From NCBI RefSeq assembly GCF_029522115.1, contig NZ_JAKWFK010000016.1:62001-126000 (forward strand): a DNA stretch of 64,000 nucleotides, read 5' to 3'. This stretch comes from Trinickia sp. Y13. Lineage in GTDB: Bacteria; Pseudomonadota; Gammaproteobacteria; Burkholderiales; Burkholderiaceae. Of this stretch, positions 46,628 to 55,799 are shown one piece after another. Below the pieces are notes generated by a model, which saw only the letters and a program-made list of their open reading frames with translations, ran no database searches and was not told the origin of the DNA. Both the position numbers and the translations under genes were made by a program. Numbering within the stretch: the stretch's first letter is position 1; each line of letters begins with the position of its first letter.

Positions 46628-46647
46628 GGGCAATCTCTCAGTTCCAA

Positions 46648-47901
46648 TTACAATGCCCCGGCCGCGGCGGGCGCAGGCGTGCGTGCCCGCGTCCAGGCAT
46701 AGCCGAGCGTCGCGCACGCGGCGATCGCGAGCGCGGGGAAAATCGAGGCGTTGACGACGTGCCAACCGAAACGCGCGAGCAACTGGCCTGCGCAGAGCGA
46801 TGCGAGCGCGGTGCACGCAAAGGTCGTGAATTCGCTCGTGGCCTGCGTTTTTGCGCGCTCGCTCGAACGATACGATTGCGCGAGCAGCGTCGTGCCGCCC
46901 ACGAACATGAAGTTCCAGCCGACGCCAAGACAGGCGAGCGCCGCATAAAAGTGCGGCAAATCGGTAGCGGCTAGCGCAATGGCCCCGCAGGCCGCGGACA
47001 AAACGATGCCCGCGCCGATGACACGCAGCACGCCGAATCGCGCGATCAAACGAGCCGCGAAGAACGACGGCGCATACATGCCGACGAGGTGCCATTGGAT
47101 GATGCGCGCGCCATCGCCGATCGTATGGCCGCATGCGACCGCCGCGATCGGGGTGGCCGTCATCACGAACATCATGACCATGTAGCCGATCGCGTTGTTG
47201 GCGAGCGCGGCGATGAAGATCGGTTGCGTGACGATTCGAGCAAGCGGGCGCGCTTTGGCATCGTCGACATCCGCCTGCACGGTGCTTGCGTGCGGCGGCG
47301 CGACGTTGCGGTAGGCAAACAGCACGAGGGCGAGCGAACCGATTCCGAGCAACGTCACGAGCGCGTAAGAGCCCGCAAACGTGATCGGCGCGAGCCAGTC
47401 TCGGCTCCACGCCGCAAGTGCCGGCCCGAGCACCGCGGCGATCACGCCCCCAGTCAGCACGGTGGAGATGGCTCGCCCCTTCGACGGCGCATCGACCGCG
47501 TCGGCGGCAGCGAGTCGATAGTACTGGGCGAACGCTTGGAACACGCCCACCGTGGCCGTGCCGCAGCAAAACAGCCAAAAGCTGTGGATGAAGATCGCAT
47601 GGACCGAGATGGCGCCGCCGGCCGCGCCGACTGCCGCCCCCAGCGCAAAACCGGCCCGGCGGCCGATGCGCGCCATGAGGAAGGACGCGAAGATCGTCGT
47701 GAGCGCAGCGGCCACGGTGATCAGCGAGAACGGCAATGTGGCAAGCGCCTTATCGTCGGCGAGCGTGTATCCGACGAGGCCGGTCAGCGTGAGGTCGATG
47801 GAGACCGAAGACGTATAAAGCGCTTGGCAAAGCGCGAGGACGCGCGCATTGCGGCGGCCGGCGCGCTCGATATCCGATTCGGCGGATGGCGTGACATGCA
47901 T
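46648..47901 (-). CDS. MFS transporter
   Basis: A 417-residue major-facilitator transporter with about 12 spans. The cytosolic loop between spans 2 and 3 reads MARIGRRAGFALGA, a variant of the MFS motif A. The ATG at 47901 (MHVTPSAESDIERAGRRNAR) removes an unlikely 37-codon extension. It is transcribed with the GlxA-type regulator, so it is probably an inducible efflux or uptake system. The substrate is unknown. Confidence 0.88.
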   Translation of the reverse strand: MHVTPSAESDIERAGRRNARVLALCQALYTSSVSIDLTLTGLVGYTLADDKALATLPFSLITVAAALTTIFASFLMARIGRRAGFALGAAVGAAGGAISVHAIFIHSFWLFCCGTATVGVFQAFAQYYRLAAADAVDAPSKGRAISTVLTGGVIAAVLGPALAAWSRDWLAPITFAGSYALVTLLGIGSLALVLFAYRNVAPPHASTVQADVDDAKARPLARIVTQPIFIAALANNAIGYMVMMFVMTATPIAAVACGHTIGDGARIIQWHLVGMYAPSFFAARLIARFGVLRVIGAGIVLSAACGAIALAATDLPHFYAALACLGVGWNFMFVGGTTLLAQSYRSSERAKTQATSEFTTFACTALASLCAGQLLARFGWHVVNASIFPALAIAACATLGYAWTRARTPAPAAAGAL

Positions 47902-48039
47902 CGGTGACCCTTGACGAGATGAGGAATGGATACCGCTATCCTCACCCGAACGGAAATGGCAGAAAGGACAATGATGCATCAATTTCTGCCATCGACAGCA
48001 TCGCCCCGCCACCGTCCCTCGGCCTCCGGCGCCCGCCGG

Positions 48040-48180
48040 TCACTTGCGGAACGTGATGCCCTGATCGAGCGTGCCGTACATCGTGATGCTGCCACCCCCG
48101 GTGTGCGGCGTCGGCGTCCCATGCTGGGCACAGCCGACAGCCAGCCATGCGGCCAGAACGGCCGCCATCCACGCTTTCAT
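48040..48180 (-). CDS. small lipoprotein, 46 residues
   Basis: The ATG at 48180, preceded by AGAGAGGG, reads MKAWMAAVLAAWLAVGCAQH: a short signal ending in the lipobox LAVGC, so the mature peptide is a 30-residue lipoprotein. The C-terminus ITMYGTLDQGITFRK resembles small lipoproteins common in Burkholderia, whose role is unknown. The gene is too short for usual ORF filters, but the ribosome site and lipobox support it. Confidence 0.75.
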   Translation of the reverse strand: MKAWMAAVLAAWLAVGCAQHGTPTPHTGGGSITMYGTLDQGITFRK

Positions 48181-48340
48181 CGAAGCCCTCTCTACCAAAC
48201 CGCGCATCAGGCCATTTTAGCGCGCGGGGACGACGCGACCGTAGCCGGCGGAATTCGACGTTTTGTTCGAAGCTGAAACATCGAATGCAACGAACGATTA
48301 AAGTACGACCCTACACAGTTCGACGTTACGAGGACATGTC

Positions 48341-49063
48341 ATGGCTACCGCCCCTTCCGCCGCCGAGCGCGACGTCACGCACTTCCCGGGCCTATCGCGC
48401 ATCGGCGCCCTGCTGGCCGACCCCGGGCGCGCGGCCATGCTTTGGTCGCTGATGGACGGCAGCGCCCGGCCTGCCGGCGAACTGACGATGATTGCCGGGC
48501 TGTCCCCTTCGGCCGCAAGCGGCCACCTCGCCAAACTGACGGAGGGCGGCCTCTTGACGCTCGAAGTGCGCGGGCGCCATCGCTATTACCGGATCGCCAA
48601 CGCCGAGATCGCCGTCGCGATCGAAGGGCTCGCGCATTTGGCCCAAGCCAGTGCGTCTGCGCGGCCCAAGCCCGTGGCCGCGCGCACCGTGCCGCTCGAA
48701 ATGCGTTATGCGCGCACGTGCTACGACCATATGGCCGGCGAACTCGCCGTCCGCGTGTTCGACCATCTGCTGGACAGAGGCTGGCTCGTAGAAGAAGGCG
48801 GCGACGTTTCGGCCACCGAATCCGGCGCGGCCATGCTGGCCCAATGGGGCATCGACGTCGGTGCGCAGCGCGCCCGCAAACGCCGCTTTGCCTGCACCTG
48901 CCTCGATTGGAGCGAACGGCGCGCGCACCTCGCCGGCGCACTCGGTGCGGCACTGCTCGCACAGTGGAGCGCGCAGCGGTGGGTGGAACGAACCGAGCGG
49001 CGGCGCGCGTTGCGGATCACGCCCATGGGCCGGGAGCGGTTCGAGGCGTTGCTCGCCGCGTAG
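48341..49063 (+). CDS. ArsR family transcriptional regulator
   Basis: A 240-residue protein. The N-terminal winged helix-turn-helix (about 18-90) reads RIGALLADPGRAAMLWSLMDG...LSPSAASGHLAKLTEGGLL, the ArsR/SmtB pattern. The C-terminal part (about 110-240) carries CYDHMAGELAVRVFDHLL and the cysteine pair CTCLDWSERRAHL, often seen in this longer ArsR group. It may bind metal or another small ligand there; this is an inference. It is divergent from the small lipoprotein gene. Confidence 0.88.
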   Translation: MATAPSAAERDVTHFPGLSRIGALLADPGRAAMLWSLMDGSARPAGELTMIAGLSPSAASGHLAKLTEGGLLTLEVRGRHRYYRIANAEIAVAIEGLAHLAQASASARPKPVAARTVPLEMRYARTCYDHMAGELAVRVFDHLLDRGWLVEEGGDVSATESGAAMLAQWGIDVGAQRARKRRFACTCLDWSERRAHLAGALGAALLAQWSAQRWVERTERRRALRITPMGRERFEALLAA

Positions 49064-49192
49064 CCGCAACGGTCGTCATTTTTCGTTACAGGGCGGAACG
49101 CAACGCTACAAAACAGAGCGCATTGATACACGCCGTCGGGCTACAGTGCTGTCACGTACCGCGTACGATCCGGCACCAAAACGAGACGCTCT

Positions 49193-51727
49193 ATGACCAC
49201 CGCAATCTCTTCCCCGCTCGTGACCTTCCGGCGCGCGGCCGCCTACGCGTTGATCGCCGTCGCCCCGCTGGCGTTCGCCGCGCGAACCGCATTCGCACAG
49301 TCCGCCCCCTACCCCGGCGCCGCACCTGCCGCACAGTCGGCCGATCCGCCCGGCCGCGTGGCTCGTCTGAACTATGCGGCCGGCACGGTGACGACGGAGC
49401 CGGCGGGCGCAAGCGACTGGTCTTATGCATCGATCAACCGCCCGCTGACCACGGGCGATCAATTGTGGAACGACGCCAACGCGCGCTCCGAGTTGCACAT
49501 CGGCTCGACGGCCGTGCGGCTCGGCCCGTCGACGAGCTTGGATGTGATGAACCTCGACGACACGAACGCGCAGTTGAAGGTTGCACAAGGTTCGCTCTCG
49601 ACGCGCGTGCGGTCGATGCCGAGCGGCTCGTCGTACGAGATCGATACGCCAAACGTTGCGCTCGGCGTGATGCGCCCCGGCGATTACCGAGTAGACGTGG
49701 CGCCCGACGGCAGCACGACGACCGTGACGGTGCGTAGCGGCGCGCTGACCGCCTATGGCGACAACGGGCAAGTGCCAGTCGAAGCGGGGCAGCAGATCAC
49801 GTTTGCGGGGACGAACCTGCAAGAGGCATCGGTCGCACAAGCGCCGGCGCCCGATTCCTTCGACGAGTGGGCAGCCAGTCGCGACGCCGCCGAGGACCGC
49901 TCGGTGTCGGCCCGCTATGTCTCGCGCGACATCCCTGGTTATCAAGACCTCGATGCCAACGGGACGTGGAGTGAGGATCCGCAGTACGGGGCCGTCTGGG
50001 TCCCGAACGAAGAACCCGCGGGGTGGGCGCCCTATCACGATGGCCACTGGGCATGGATCGCACCGTGGGGATGGACCTGGGTCGACGATGCGCCGTGGGG
50101 CTTCGCGCCCTATCACTACGGAAGGTGGGCGTATCTGCATTCGTCGTGGTGCTGGGTGCCGGGGCCGCTCATCGTCAGCGCGCCGCCGGTCTACGCGCCT
50201 GCGCTAGTCGCGTTCGTCGGCGGCGGGGGCGGTGGGTTTGGCTGGAGCGTCAGCCTCTCGATCGGGGGCGCTGCGACCCCTGGGCTGGCATGGTTCCCGC
50301 TCGGTCCCGGCGAAGTGTGGCACCCGGGATGGGGCGGCTGGAGTCCGCGCTATTACCAGCGCGTGAATCAGACGGTCATCGTAAATCAAAACGTCAACAT
50401 CACGAACATTCACAACACCTACGTCAACTACCGTGCTCCGGGCGCGGTCACGGCCGTGCCGGCAACGGCATTCGTGCATGGCAAACCCGTGGCGCACTTT
50501 GCGCAGCGCGTCGACCCAGCGCAATGGGGTCGCAACGTGCGAATCAATCCTGGCGCGGCAGGCGTCGCGCCAGTGCGAGAAAGCATGCGCTCGGGCTTGC
50601 GGCCAGCAACCTACCATCCGCCGCAGACTCTAGCCGCGCGTCCCGTCGTCGCGACCCACGCACCAGCCACGCCGGCGATCTATCGAGACCGTTTGGCCGA
50701 GCACCTCGCGCAAACGGGCGGTCGCGTGCCGGGCGCGGGCGCACCGCTCGTCAGGCCGGCGGCGCCTGCGCAATTCATGGGGCAAGCGAGGCGTGGCGCT
50801 GCGGGCACGCCTGCGACGATGCCACGCAACGTGCACGTCGTCGATTCGCATTCCCCGGTCATCGCACCGATACACGGGCCAGCGGCCGGCGCTCAACACC
50901 TTGCCGAGCCGGGCCGAAACGGCAGCGAGCGGCGGCCCGAGGCGAATCCTCGCCAAGCGCCGCGACGCGAAGCCGCAGGCGCGCAACCGCAACCCGCCCC
51001 GCACGCGCCCGCCGCCATGGAGCGCGTGCAGCCGAACAACGGCGTGCCGCGGCCGCCCGCAGCGAACGGTGCAACCGAGCATGGTGCGCAGCAAGGCGGC
51101 GCGCGCCACGCGCCGGCGTGGACCCAACCGCACACCCCCGTTACGCAGCGCCCGCCTGCAAACGAGCCGCGCGCGACGACGGGCGGGCTACCGGGATCCG
51201 TGCAGCCGATGCAGCACGGCGAACCGCAGCGCATGCAGCCGCAAGCCGCCCAGCCGCGAGTGCAGCCGCGTGAAGCAGCAGGCTCTCGCACGGAGAACGG
51301 TGCGCAAGTGCAAGTCCCGTCGCAGCCTCGTTTCGAACAACCGCGTCCGCAAGCGCAGCCACAGCCGCAACCGCACGTCGAGCAACCGCGCCCGCAGCCA
51401 CAGCCGCAACCCCACTTCGAACAACCGCGCTCCCAGCCGCAACCGCAACCGCACTTCGAACAACCGCGCCCGCAGCCGCAACCGCAACCCCACTTCGAAC
51501 AGCCGCGCCCGCAGCCGCAACCGCAACCCCACTTCGAACAGCCGCGCCCGCAGCCGCGGCCGCAACCCCACTTCGAACAGCCACGTCCGCAGCCGCAACC
51601 GCAACCCCACTTCGAACAGCCGCGCCCGCAACCGCAACCGCGCCCCGAGCCTGCGCCGCAACCACATCCTCAACACGAGCCGCAGCATGCCGCCGGGCAA
51701 TCGCAGCAAGGCCAACATCGAGGGTAA
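49193..51727 (+). CDS. FecR/DUF6600-type exported protein with Pro/Gln/His-rich tail
   Basis: An 844-residue protein with a signal peptide (about 1-36). A FecR-like beta domain (about 50-205, with LTTGDQLWNDANARSELHIGS) is followed by a Trp/Tyr/Gly/Pro-rich region (about 235-400, with WAPYHDGHWAWIAPWGWTW) of the DUF6600 type. The C-terminal third is low complexity and ends in about eight copies of a 13-residue HFEQPRPQPQPQP unit. It is likely a periplasmic or surface structural protein; function unknown. There is no FecI or FecA nearby, so a role in iron signalling is unlikely. Confidence 0.85.
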   Translation: MTTAISSPLVTFRRAAAYALIAVAPLAFAARTAFAQSAPYPGAAPAAQSADPPGRVARLNYAAGTVTTEPAGASDWSYASINRPLTTGDQLWNDANARSELHIGSTAVRLGPSTSLDVMNLDDTNAQLKVAQGSLSTRVRSMPSGSSYEIDTPNVALGVMRPGDYRVDVAPDGSTTTVTVRSGALTAYGDNGQVPVEAGQQITFAGTNLQEASVAQAPAPDSFDEWAASRDAAEDRSVSARYVSRDIPGYQDLDANGTWSEDPQYGAVWVPNEEPAGWAPYHDGHWAWIAPWGWTWVDDAPWGFAPYHYGRWAYLHSSWCWVPGPLIVSAPPVYAPALVAFVGGGGGGFGWSVSLSIGGAATPGLAWFPLGPGEVWHPGWGGWSPRYYQRVNQTVIVNQNVNITNIHNTYVNYRAPGAVTAVPATAFVHGKPVAHFAQRVDPAQWGRNVRINPGAAGVAPVRESMRSGLRPATYHPPQTLAARPVVATHAPATPAIYRDRLAEHLAQTGGRVPGAGAPLVRPAAPAQFMGQARRGAAGTPATMPRNVHVVDSHSPVIAPIHGPAAGAQHLAEPGRNGSERRPEANPRQAPRREAAGAQPQPAPHAPAAMERVQPNNGVPRPPAANGATEHGAQQGGARHAPAWTQPHTPVTQRPPANEPRATTGGLPGSVQPMQHGEPQRMQPQAAQPRVQPREAAGSRTENGAQVQVPSQPRFEQPRPQAQPQPQPHVEQPRPQPQPQPHFEQPRSQPQPQPHFEQPRPQPQPQPHFEQPRPQPQPQPHFEQPRPQPRPQPHFEQPRPQPQPQPHFEQPRPQPQPRPEPAPQPHPQHEPQHAAGQSQQGQHRG
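51332..51646 (+). repeat. 39-bp tandem repeat, about 8 copies
   Basis: Within the 3' end of the FecR/DUF6600-type gene. Each unit encodes HFEQPRPQPQPQP with small changes (HVEQ in an early copy, PRS in another, QPRPQ in a late one). The near-identity at DNA level makes copy-number change by slippage likely. Confidence 0.92.
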
Positions 51728-51854
51728 GCGGGGCGAACGCAGAAACGAGCGAACTCTCGCTCCGCTACTTCGCGGCAAGCCGGAACGGGAAGAGATTGCG
51801 GTCCGGCTGGCCGAGTACGAGAGATGGATCGGCTGACCTGCCCCGAAGCGCCTA

Positions 51855-52826
51855 CTAAACGGCCATCGGCGCGGTCAGCGGTTCGTGGTGGCGATAACCG
51901 ACGAGCGAAAAATCGGCCGGCTCCACCTGTTCGAGCCATTCGGGCGCGTACACGCCCGTTTGCGCATAAGCGGGCACGCGATCGGCGATCTGCAGCCGAG
52001 GGCTTTCATACGGTTCGCGCTCGAGTTGGCGCTTGAGCATATCGAGCTGGTTTTCGTAGATATGCGCATCGCCGATGAAGTACGTGAACCACCGCGGCGT
52101 GTAGCCCGTCAAACGGCCGACCAGCGAGAGCAGCGCCGCGCCCTCGACCAAATTGAACGGCGTGCCCAAACCGACATCGTTGCTGCGAATGTAGAGGCAC
52201 AGCGAAATTTCGCGGCGAGCGGCGTTCGGCAAGAACTGATAGAGCAAATGGCACGCGGGCAGCGCGATTTGATCGAGCATGGCCGGATTCCAGCCGTGAA
52301 ACAAGATCCGGCGGTCCCCGGGGTTCGTCATGATCGTATCGAGGCACTGCCGCAATTGATCGATCGCCTTGTAGAGCAGAACCTTGCGCACGCCGTCTTC
52401 CTCGAACTGTGTGACGATCCGATAACCGCGCTCGGCGGCGTCGGCCAAACGCGCATCGGCAGAAGCCTCGATGACCTTGTAACCAGGCCACTTGCGCCAC
52501 TGCACGCCGTAGACGTCGCCTAGATCGTCCGTGCCCTCGCGATACGGATTGGCGAGCCACTGCGCGTTCTCGTTCGCGTTCGCATCCCATACCTTGCAGC
52601 CGAGCGCGCGGAAATCGGCCGCGCTGCGCGAGGCGCGCAGGAATCCGATCATTTCGCCGATGGCGGACTTGAACGCGAGCTTTTTGGTGGTGACGGCCGG
52701 AAAGCCCTCTTGGAGATCGAAGCGCATCATGGCGCCCGGCATCGTGATCGTGCGGATGCCCGTGCGGTTTTCCTGCCAACTGCCCGTATCGAGAATGGCG
52801 CGGACGAGGTCGAGGTATTGTTTCAT
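51855..52826 (-). CDS. thyA: thymidylate synthase
   Basis: Makes dTMP from dUMP with methylene-tetrahydrofolate. It has 323 residues, longer than the E. coli enzyme because of an insert in the small domain, as in the Lactobacillus-type length class. The catalytic Cys192 is in [10 protein letters not shown]; the dUMP-binding arginines lie in NRTGIRT and [12 protein letters not shown]. The ATG at 52826 ([15 protein letters not shown]) is the standard start. folA, its usual partner in folate metabolism, lies 10 kb to the right on the other side of the Fap-like cluster. Confidence 0.96.
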   Translation of the reverse strand: MKQYLDLVRAILDTGSWQENRTGIRTITMPGAMMRFDLQEGFPAVTTKKLAFKSAIGEMIGFLRASRSAADFRALGCKVWDANANENAQWLANPYREGTDDLGDVYGVQWRKWPGYKVIEASADARLADAAERGYRIVTQFEEDGVRKVLLYKAIDQLRQCLDTIMTNPGDRRILFHGWNPAMLDQIALPACHLLYQFLPNAARREISLCLYIRSNDVGLGTPFNLVEGAALLSLVGRLTGYTPRWFTYFIGDAHIYENQLDMLKRQLEREPYESPRLQIADRVPAYAQTGVYAPEWLEQVEPADFSLVGYRHHEPLTAPMAV

Positions 52827-52950
52827 GCGGGGGGATGTCCTTCGGCTCGAGGGCGCGCGGACTCGCCGGTCGAGCGCCGCGCAAACCCCGATTTTATCAA
52901 GCGCCGGGATTTTCGCCCGAAGCATGCTTTGCGTCACTCACCCCGGGGTG

Positions 52951-54321
52951 TCAACTCGTCATGCGATGCTCGCCCGGCACGACGTCCGGATGGCGCATGC
53001 CGTGCGCACTGAGCAAGCGGTACAGCGTCACGCGCGAAATGCCGAGCTCTAGCGCGGCGTCGCCCAGCCGCCCGCGATGCCGCAGCAGCGCCAATTCGAT
53101 CGCCTGCCGCTCGGCGGCCTCGCGCGCCTGCGCGAGCGAGATCGGCGCGATCTCGACATAGGCTGCCAACTCGAGGTCGTGCGCCGTGATGAGCCGCCCT
53201 TCCGACATCACGATCGCCCGCCGAACACGGTTGATGAGCTCGCGCACATTGCCGGGCCATGGGTAGTTGTGGAGCGCGGCGATCGCGTCGGCCGAGAAAC
53301 CGCGTCGCCGGCGTGCGCCGTCCTTGCCGAAACGCTCGAGCATGTGGCGCGCAAGCAGTTCGATATCCCTACCACGCGCGCGCAGCGGCGGCTCGTCGAT
53401 CTGCAGCACGCAAAGCCGATGATAGAGATCCGGGCGGAAATGCCCTTCTTCCATCGCGCGCTGCATGTCGACGTGGGTGGCCGAGATGACGCGCACATCG
53501 ACCGGGATGGACTCCTGCCCGCCGAGCCGCTCGATCTTGCCCTCCTGCAGAAAGCGCAGCAAGCTGGCTTGGCTTTCCAGCGGCAGATCGCCGATTTCAT
53601 CGAGGAATAGCGTCCCGCCGTGGGCCGCTTCGATCCGGCCGATTTTGCGATGGCTCGCCCCCGTGAATGCGCCGCGCTCGTAGCCGAACAGCTCCGACTG
53701 CAGCAAATGCGGCGGAATCGCGCCGCAATTGATCGCCACCAGCGACGCTTCGCGCCGTGCCGATCGCTCGTGTATGGCGACGGCCGTCAGTTCCTTACCG
53801 GTACCCGATTCGCCCGAAATGAAGACCGGTGCATCGGTCATCGCCACCTTGCGGATAGCGCGGAACAACGCACGCATCGCGTCGCACGAGCCCACCATCT
53901 CGCCGTCGCCCGTGCGCGCCGCATCGCCTTCTTCCATCGAGCCGAGCACCACCATGCCGTAGGCATGGCCAACCGAATCGACGATGCGCGGGGCGTCGTA
54001 GGGCATGGTGACGTAGTCGTAGCAGTAGTCGCGCACAAGCCGGCGCAATGCGCTCTCTTGCAGTTGGCCGGGCGCGGTCGCCGCCACCCAACCGACGTTG
54101 GGCAGCGTCAAGCACGGCTCGAGCGCCGCGATTTCGTGGGAATCGAATCGACTCGATAAATCGAGCAGACCGCCGGCCGTCGCATCGTTGCGCAACGCCC
54201 GTCGCGCATCGCGCGCGCTCGCTGCCACCGAGACTTGCCAGCCGCGCGCATTGAATTGCGCGCTCAATTGCGAATTGACGTCGCGAGTAACGTAAATCAA
54301 TGGTCGACTTGCGGGTTCCAT
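52951..54321 (-). CDS. VpsR-like sigma-54-dependent activator, paralogue 1
   Basis: A 456-residue enhancer-binding protein. The N-terminal domain (about 1-125) looks like the atypical VpsR receiver-like domain: LLDLS puts an aspartate at 54, but the usual acidic pair is absent. The AAA+ domain (about 140-375) has Walker A GESGTGKE (170-177), the sigma-54-contact loop GAFTGA (217-222) and Walker B GGTLFLDEIGD. A Fis-type helix-turn-helix (about 405-445) ends the protein. It is divergent from the Fap-like operon across a 522-bp control region and is closely related to the activator at 61381-62772. I infer that one or both drive the sigma-54 promoter at 54800. Confidence 0.92.
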   Translation of the reverse strand: MEPASRPLIYVTRDVNSQLSAQFNARGWQVSVAASARDARRALRNDATAGGLLDLSSRFDSHEIAALEPCLTLPNVGWVAATAPGQLQESALRRLVRDYCYDYVTMPYDAPRIVDSVGHAYGMVVLGSMEEGDAARTGDGEMVGSCDAMRALFRAIRKVAMTDAPVFISGESGTGKELTAVAIHERSARREASLVAINCGAIPPHLLQSELFGYERGAFTGASHRKIGRIEAAHGGTLFLDEIGDLPLESQASLLRFLQEGKIERLGGQESIPVDVRVISATHVDMQRAMEEGHFRPDLYHRLCVLQIDEPPLRARGRDIELLARHMLERFGKDGARRRRGFSADAIAALHNYPWPGNVRELINRVRRAIVMSEGRLITAHDLELAAYVEIAPISLAQAREAAERQAIELALLRHRGRLGDAALELGISRVTLYRLLSAHGMRHPDVVPGEHRMTS

Positions 54322-54707
54322 TGTTCAGACCTCTTATTCATGAACATGAAGCAAGACGTCATGCACGACAAACGCGCCAGCGCATGCCTACCCCGACTCT
54401 CTCGAAAAGGCTTGGAGCCCGCCGCAGTCCGTGGCGACAACCCAGATCAACGCGCTCGCAAACGCATTATTAATAGCAATTGCCTTATTTTCGGCGATTT
54501 TGCTGAGGTGAAACCGTTCCTACAGCTTACTATACGACCCGTTCCACAGGCAGACTCATTCGCCGTAAACATTGCAACGCGCCGCCGCGCCCCCGTTGCA
54601 GGAGGCTTTCGCGTCGATGTCGCAGCGCGAGTTCTACCTCTCTCCGTGGCCCTTTCGCGACACCGCATCTCTCGCGACAACACTCGCCACAGTCTTTTCG
54701 CGTTCGC

Positions 54708-54725
54708 CGTTTCAGCGCTGAAACG
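54708..54725. promoter_or_regulatory. perfect 18-bp palindrome, candidate enhancer site
   Basis: CGTTTCAGCGCTGAAACG is an exact inverted repeat centred about 85 bp upstream of the -24 box of the sigma-54 promoter. That is the usual place for an enhancer-binding activator. Three TCGCGA hexamers flank it (54655, 54672 and 54731). The stretch between it and the promoter is A/T-rich (around 54735-54775) and could bend. The rest of the 522-bp spacer (54322-54843) shows no gene. Confidence 0.65.
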
Positions 54726-54799
54726 CTTTCTCGCGATTTAGCCTCATTTATCGCGTCCCATTTTGCAAGAGGCCTATTCCCGCAACGTTTTCGGGGCCA

Positions 54800-54814
54800 T
54801 GGCACGGCTTTCGC
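54800..54814 (+). promoter_or_regulatory. sigma-54 promoter of the Fap-like operon
   Basis: TGGCACG-N4-TCGC matches the -24/-12 consensus TGGCACG-N4-TTGC at all but one position, with GG and GC in exact register. Transcription would start near 54826, about 18 nt before the first gene's ATG (54844). Two activators with intact GAFTGA loops flank the operon. Confidence 0.82.
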
Positions 54815-54843
54815 GTTGAATGCCCGCACAACGGAGAGACGCC

Positions 54844-55260
54844 ATGCCATTCGTTCAGCACATTACCTTGCGCTCCTACGCCGCGATCGCCGCGCTGGCG
54901 ATCGCATCGGTTGCGGCCGCAGTATCCGGCGACGCACGCGCCGATACGTTCGATGCGCAAGCGCAACCGCACCAGCAAGCGTTGACACTCGAGACCACAT
55001 CGGCGCAACCCGAGAACGCCAGCGCCATTGCGAGCGGTGACGCAAGCGCAGCCGCGAGCGTAGCGCTCGACGACCGCGTGCTCGCGAAGCAGCGCGGCAC
55101 CGGGCTCGGGCTCATGACGGTGGCGGCATCGGCGCAATCCCTTAGAGGCGGAACGTCGGTGACGCTGTGGGACGAAATCGCGCCGCCTACGCCCGTTCCC
55201 GTGCCGGTGGATACGTCCCACGTCGCGCAAAGCAACGCCGTCAGCTATTTCCGCAAATAA
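54844..55260 (+). CDS. small exported protein, first gene of the Fap-like operon
   Basis: I know no named family. It has 138 residues: a signal peptide (about 1-33, ending GDARA), an Ala/Gln-rich spacer, then the motif DDRVLAKQRGTGLG at 76-89, followed by a Gly/Thr stretch and a Pro-rich end. The same motif recurs as DDDVLAQQSGKGPG in the 327-residue protein of this operon, and looser as SDADLTQAHGSQG in the next gene. These look like C39 peptidase sites, and the operon encodes such a peptidase. It may occupy the place of FapA. GGAGAG precedes the ATG at good spacing. Confidence 0.75.
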   Translation: MPFVQHITLRSYAAIAALAIASVAAAVSGDARADTFDAQAQPHQQALTLETTSAQPENASAIASGDASAAASVALDDRVLAKQRGTGLGLMTVAASAQSLRGGTSVTLWDEIAPPTPVPVPVDTSHVAQSNAVSYFRK

Positions 55261-55292
55261 CGCAGCGCAAGCCGTTCTCCGGAGAACTCGTC

Positions 55293-55799
55293 ATGCCCTT
55301 CATCGCCTTTGCCTCGCTGCCTCGTCGCGCATGGGTTGCACTGCTGCCGGGTTTGGCCGCCGTGCTCGGCGCGACCGCGGCGCCGGACGCGCTCGCGCAA
55401 TACGCAGGCAACCCAGGCGACATCATCGTCGAGCGCGCTGTCATGCCGCGTGATGCGTTCAAGGCCATTCCGAGAAACGAGAATCCCGTCGCCGTCCGGG
55501 CCACGACCTTCCCTGCGCCGGCATTCGATGCGACGGTCGGCGCGCTCGTCTCCGACGCGGACCTGACGCAAGCGCACGGCTCGCAAGGCGTCGCGAGCAC
55601 CGGCGCAATCGGCGGCGCGGCCAGTTTGCAAGTGCTGACCAAAATCTTGGGCGGCTCGGCAACGGGCAACAACGTCGCAATGGGTCCGACCGGGGCACCG
55701 TCCGCCACGGTAGGCATCGGCGGAACGATCGCCACCTCGGTCACCGGCGCGCTTGCGCCACTCACCACGGGACTCGCGGGCCTCGGGGGGTTCAGATGA
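55293..55799 (+). CDS. small exported protein with a C39-like motif, second gene
   Basis: A 168-residue protein of no known family. Signal peptide about 1-36 (ending DALAQ). The mature part is rich in Ala, Gly, Thr and Val and contains SDADLTQAHGSQG at 87-99, which aligns with the shared (D/S)D-x-x-L-x4-G motif. The C-terminus is a repetitive Gly/Ala/Thr/Leu stretch (TGALAPLTTGLAGLGG). GGAGAA stands before the ATG at 55293. Its stop overlaps the next start as ATGA. Confidence 0.75.
   Translation: MPFIAFASLPRRAWVALLPGLAAVLGATAAPDALAQYAGNPGDIIVERAVMPRDAFKAIPRNENPVAVRATTFPAPAFDATVGALVSDADLTQAHGSQGVASTGAIGGAASLQVLTKILGGSATGNNVAMGPTGAPSATVGIGGTIATSVTGALAPLTTGLAGLGGFR

Noticed and set aside
47942-48172. 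A 76-codon minus-strand frame overlapping the small lipoprotein gene.
   Set aside because: The other frame gives a proper signal peptide and lipobox with a ribosome site, so this one is its shadow.
51332-51646. Possible CRISPR array from regularly spaced repeats.
   Set aside because: The units are contiguous, in frame, and have no unique spacers; they encode a Pro/Gln repeat.
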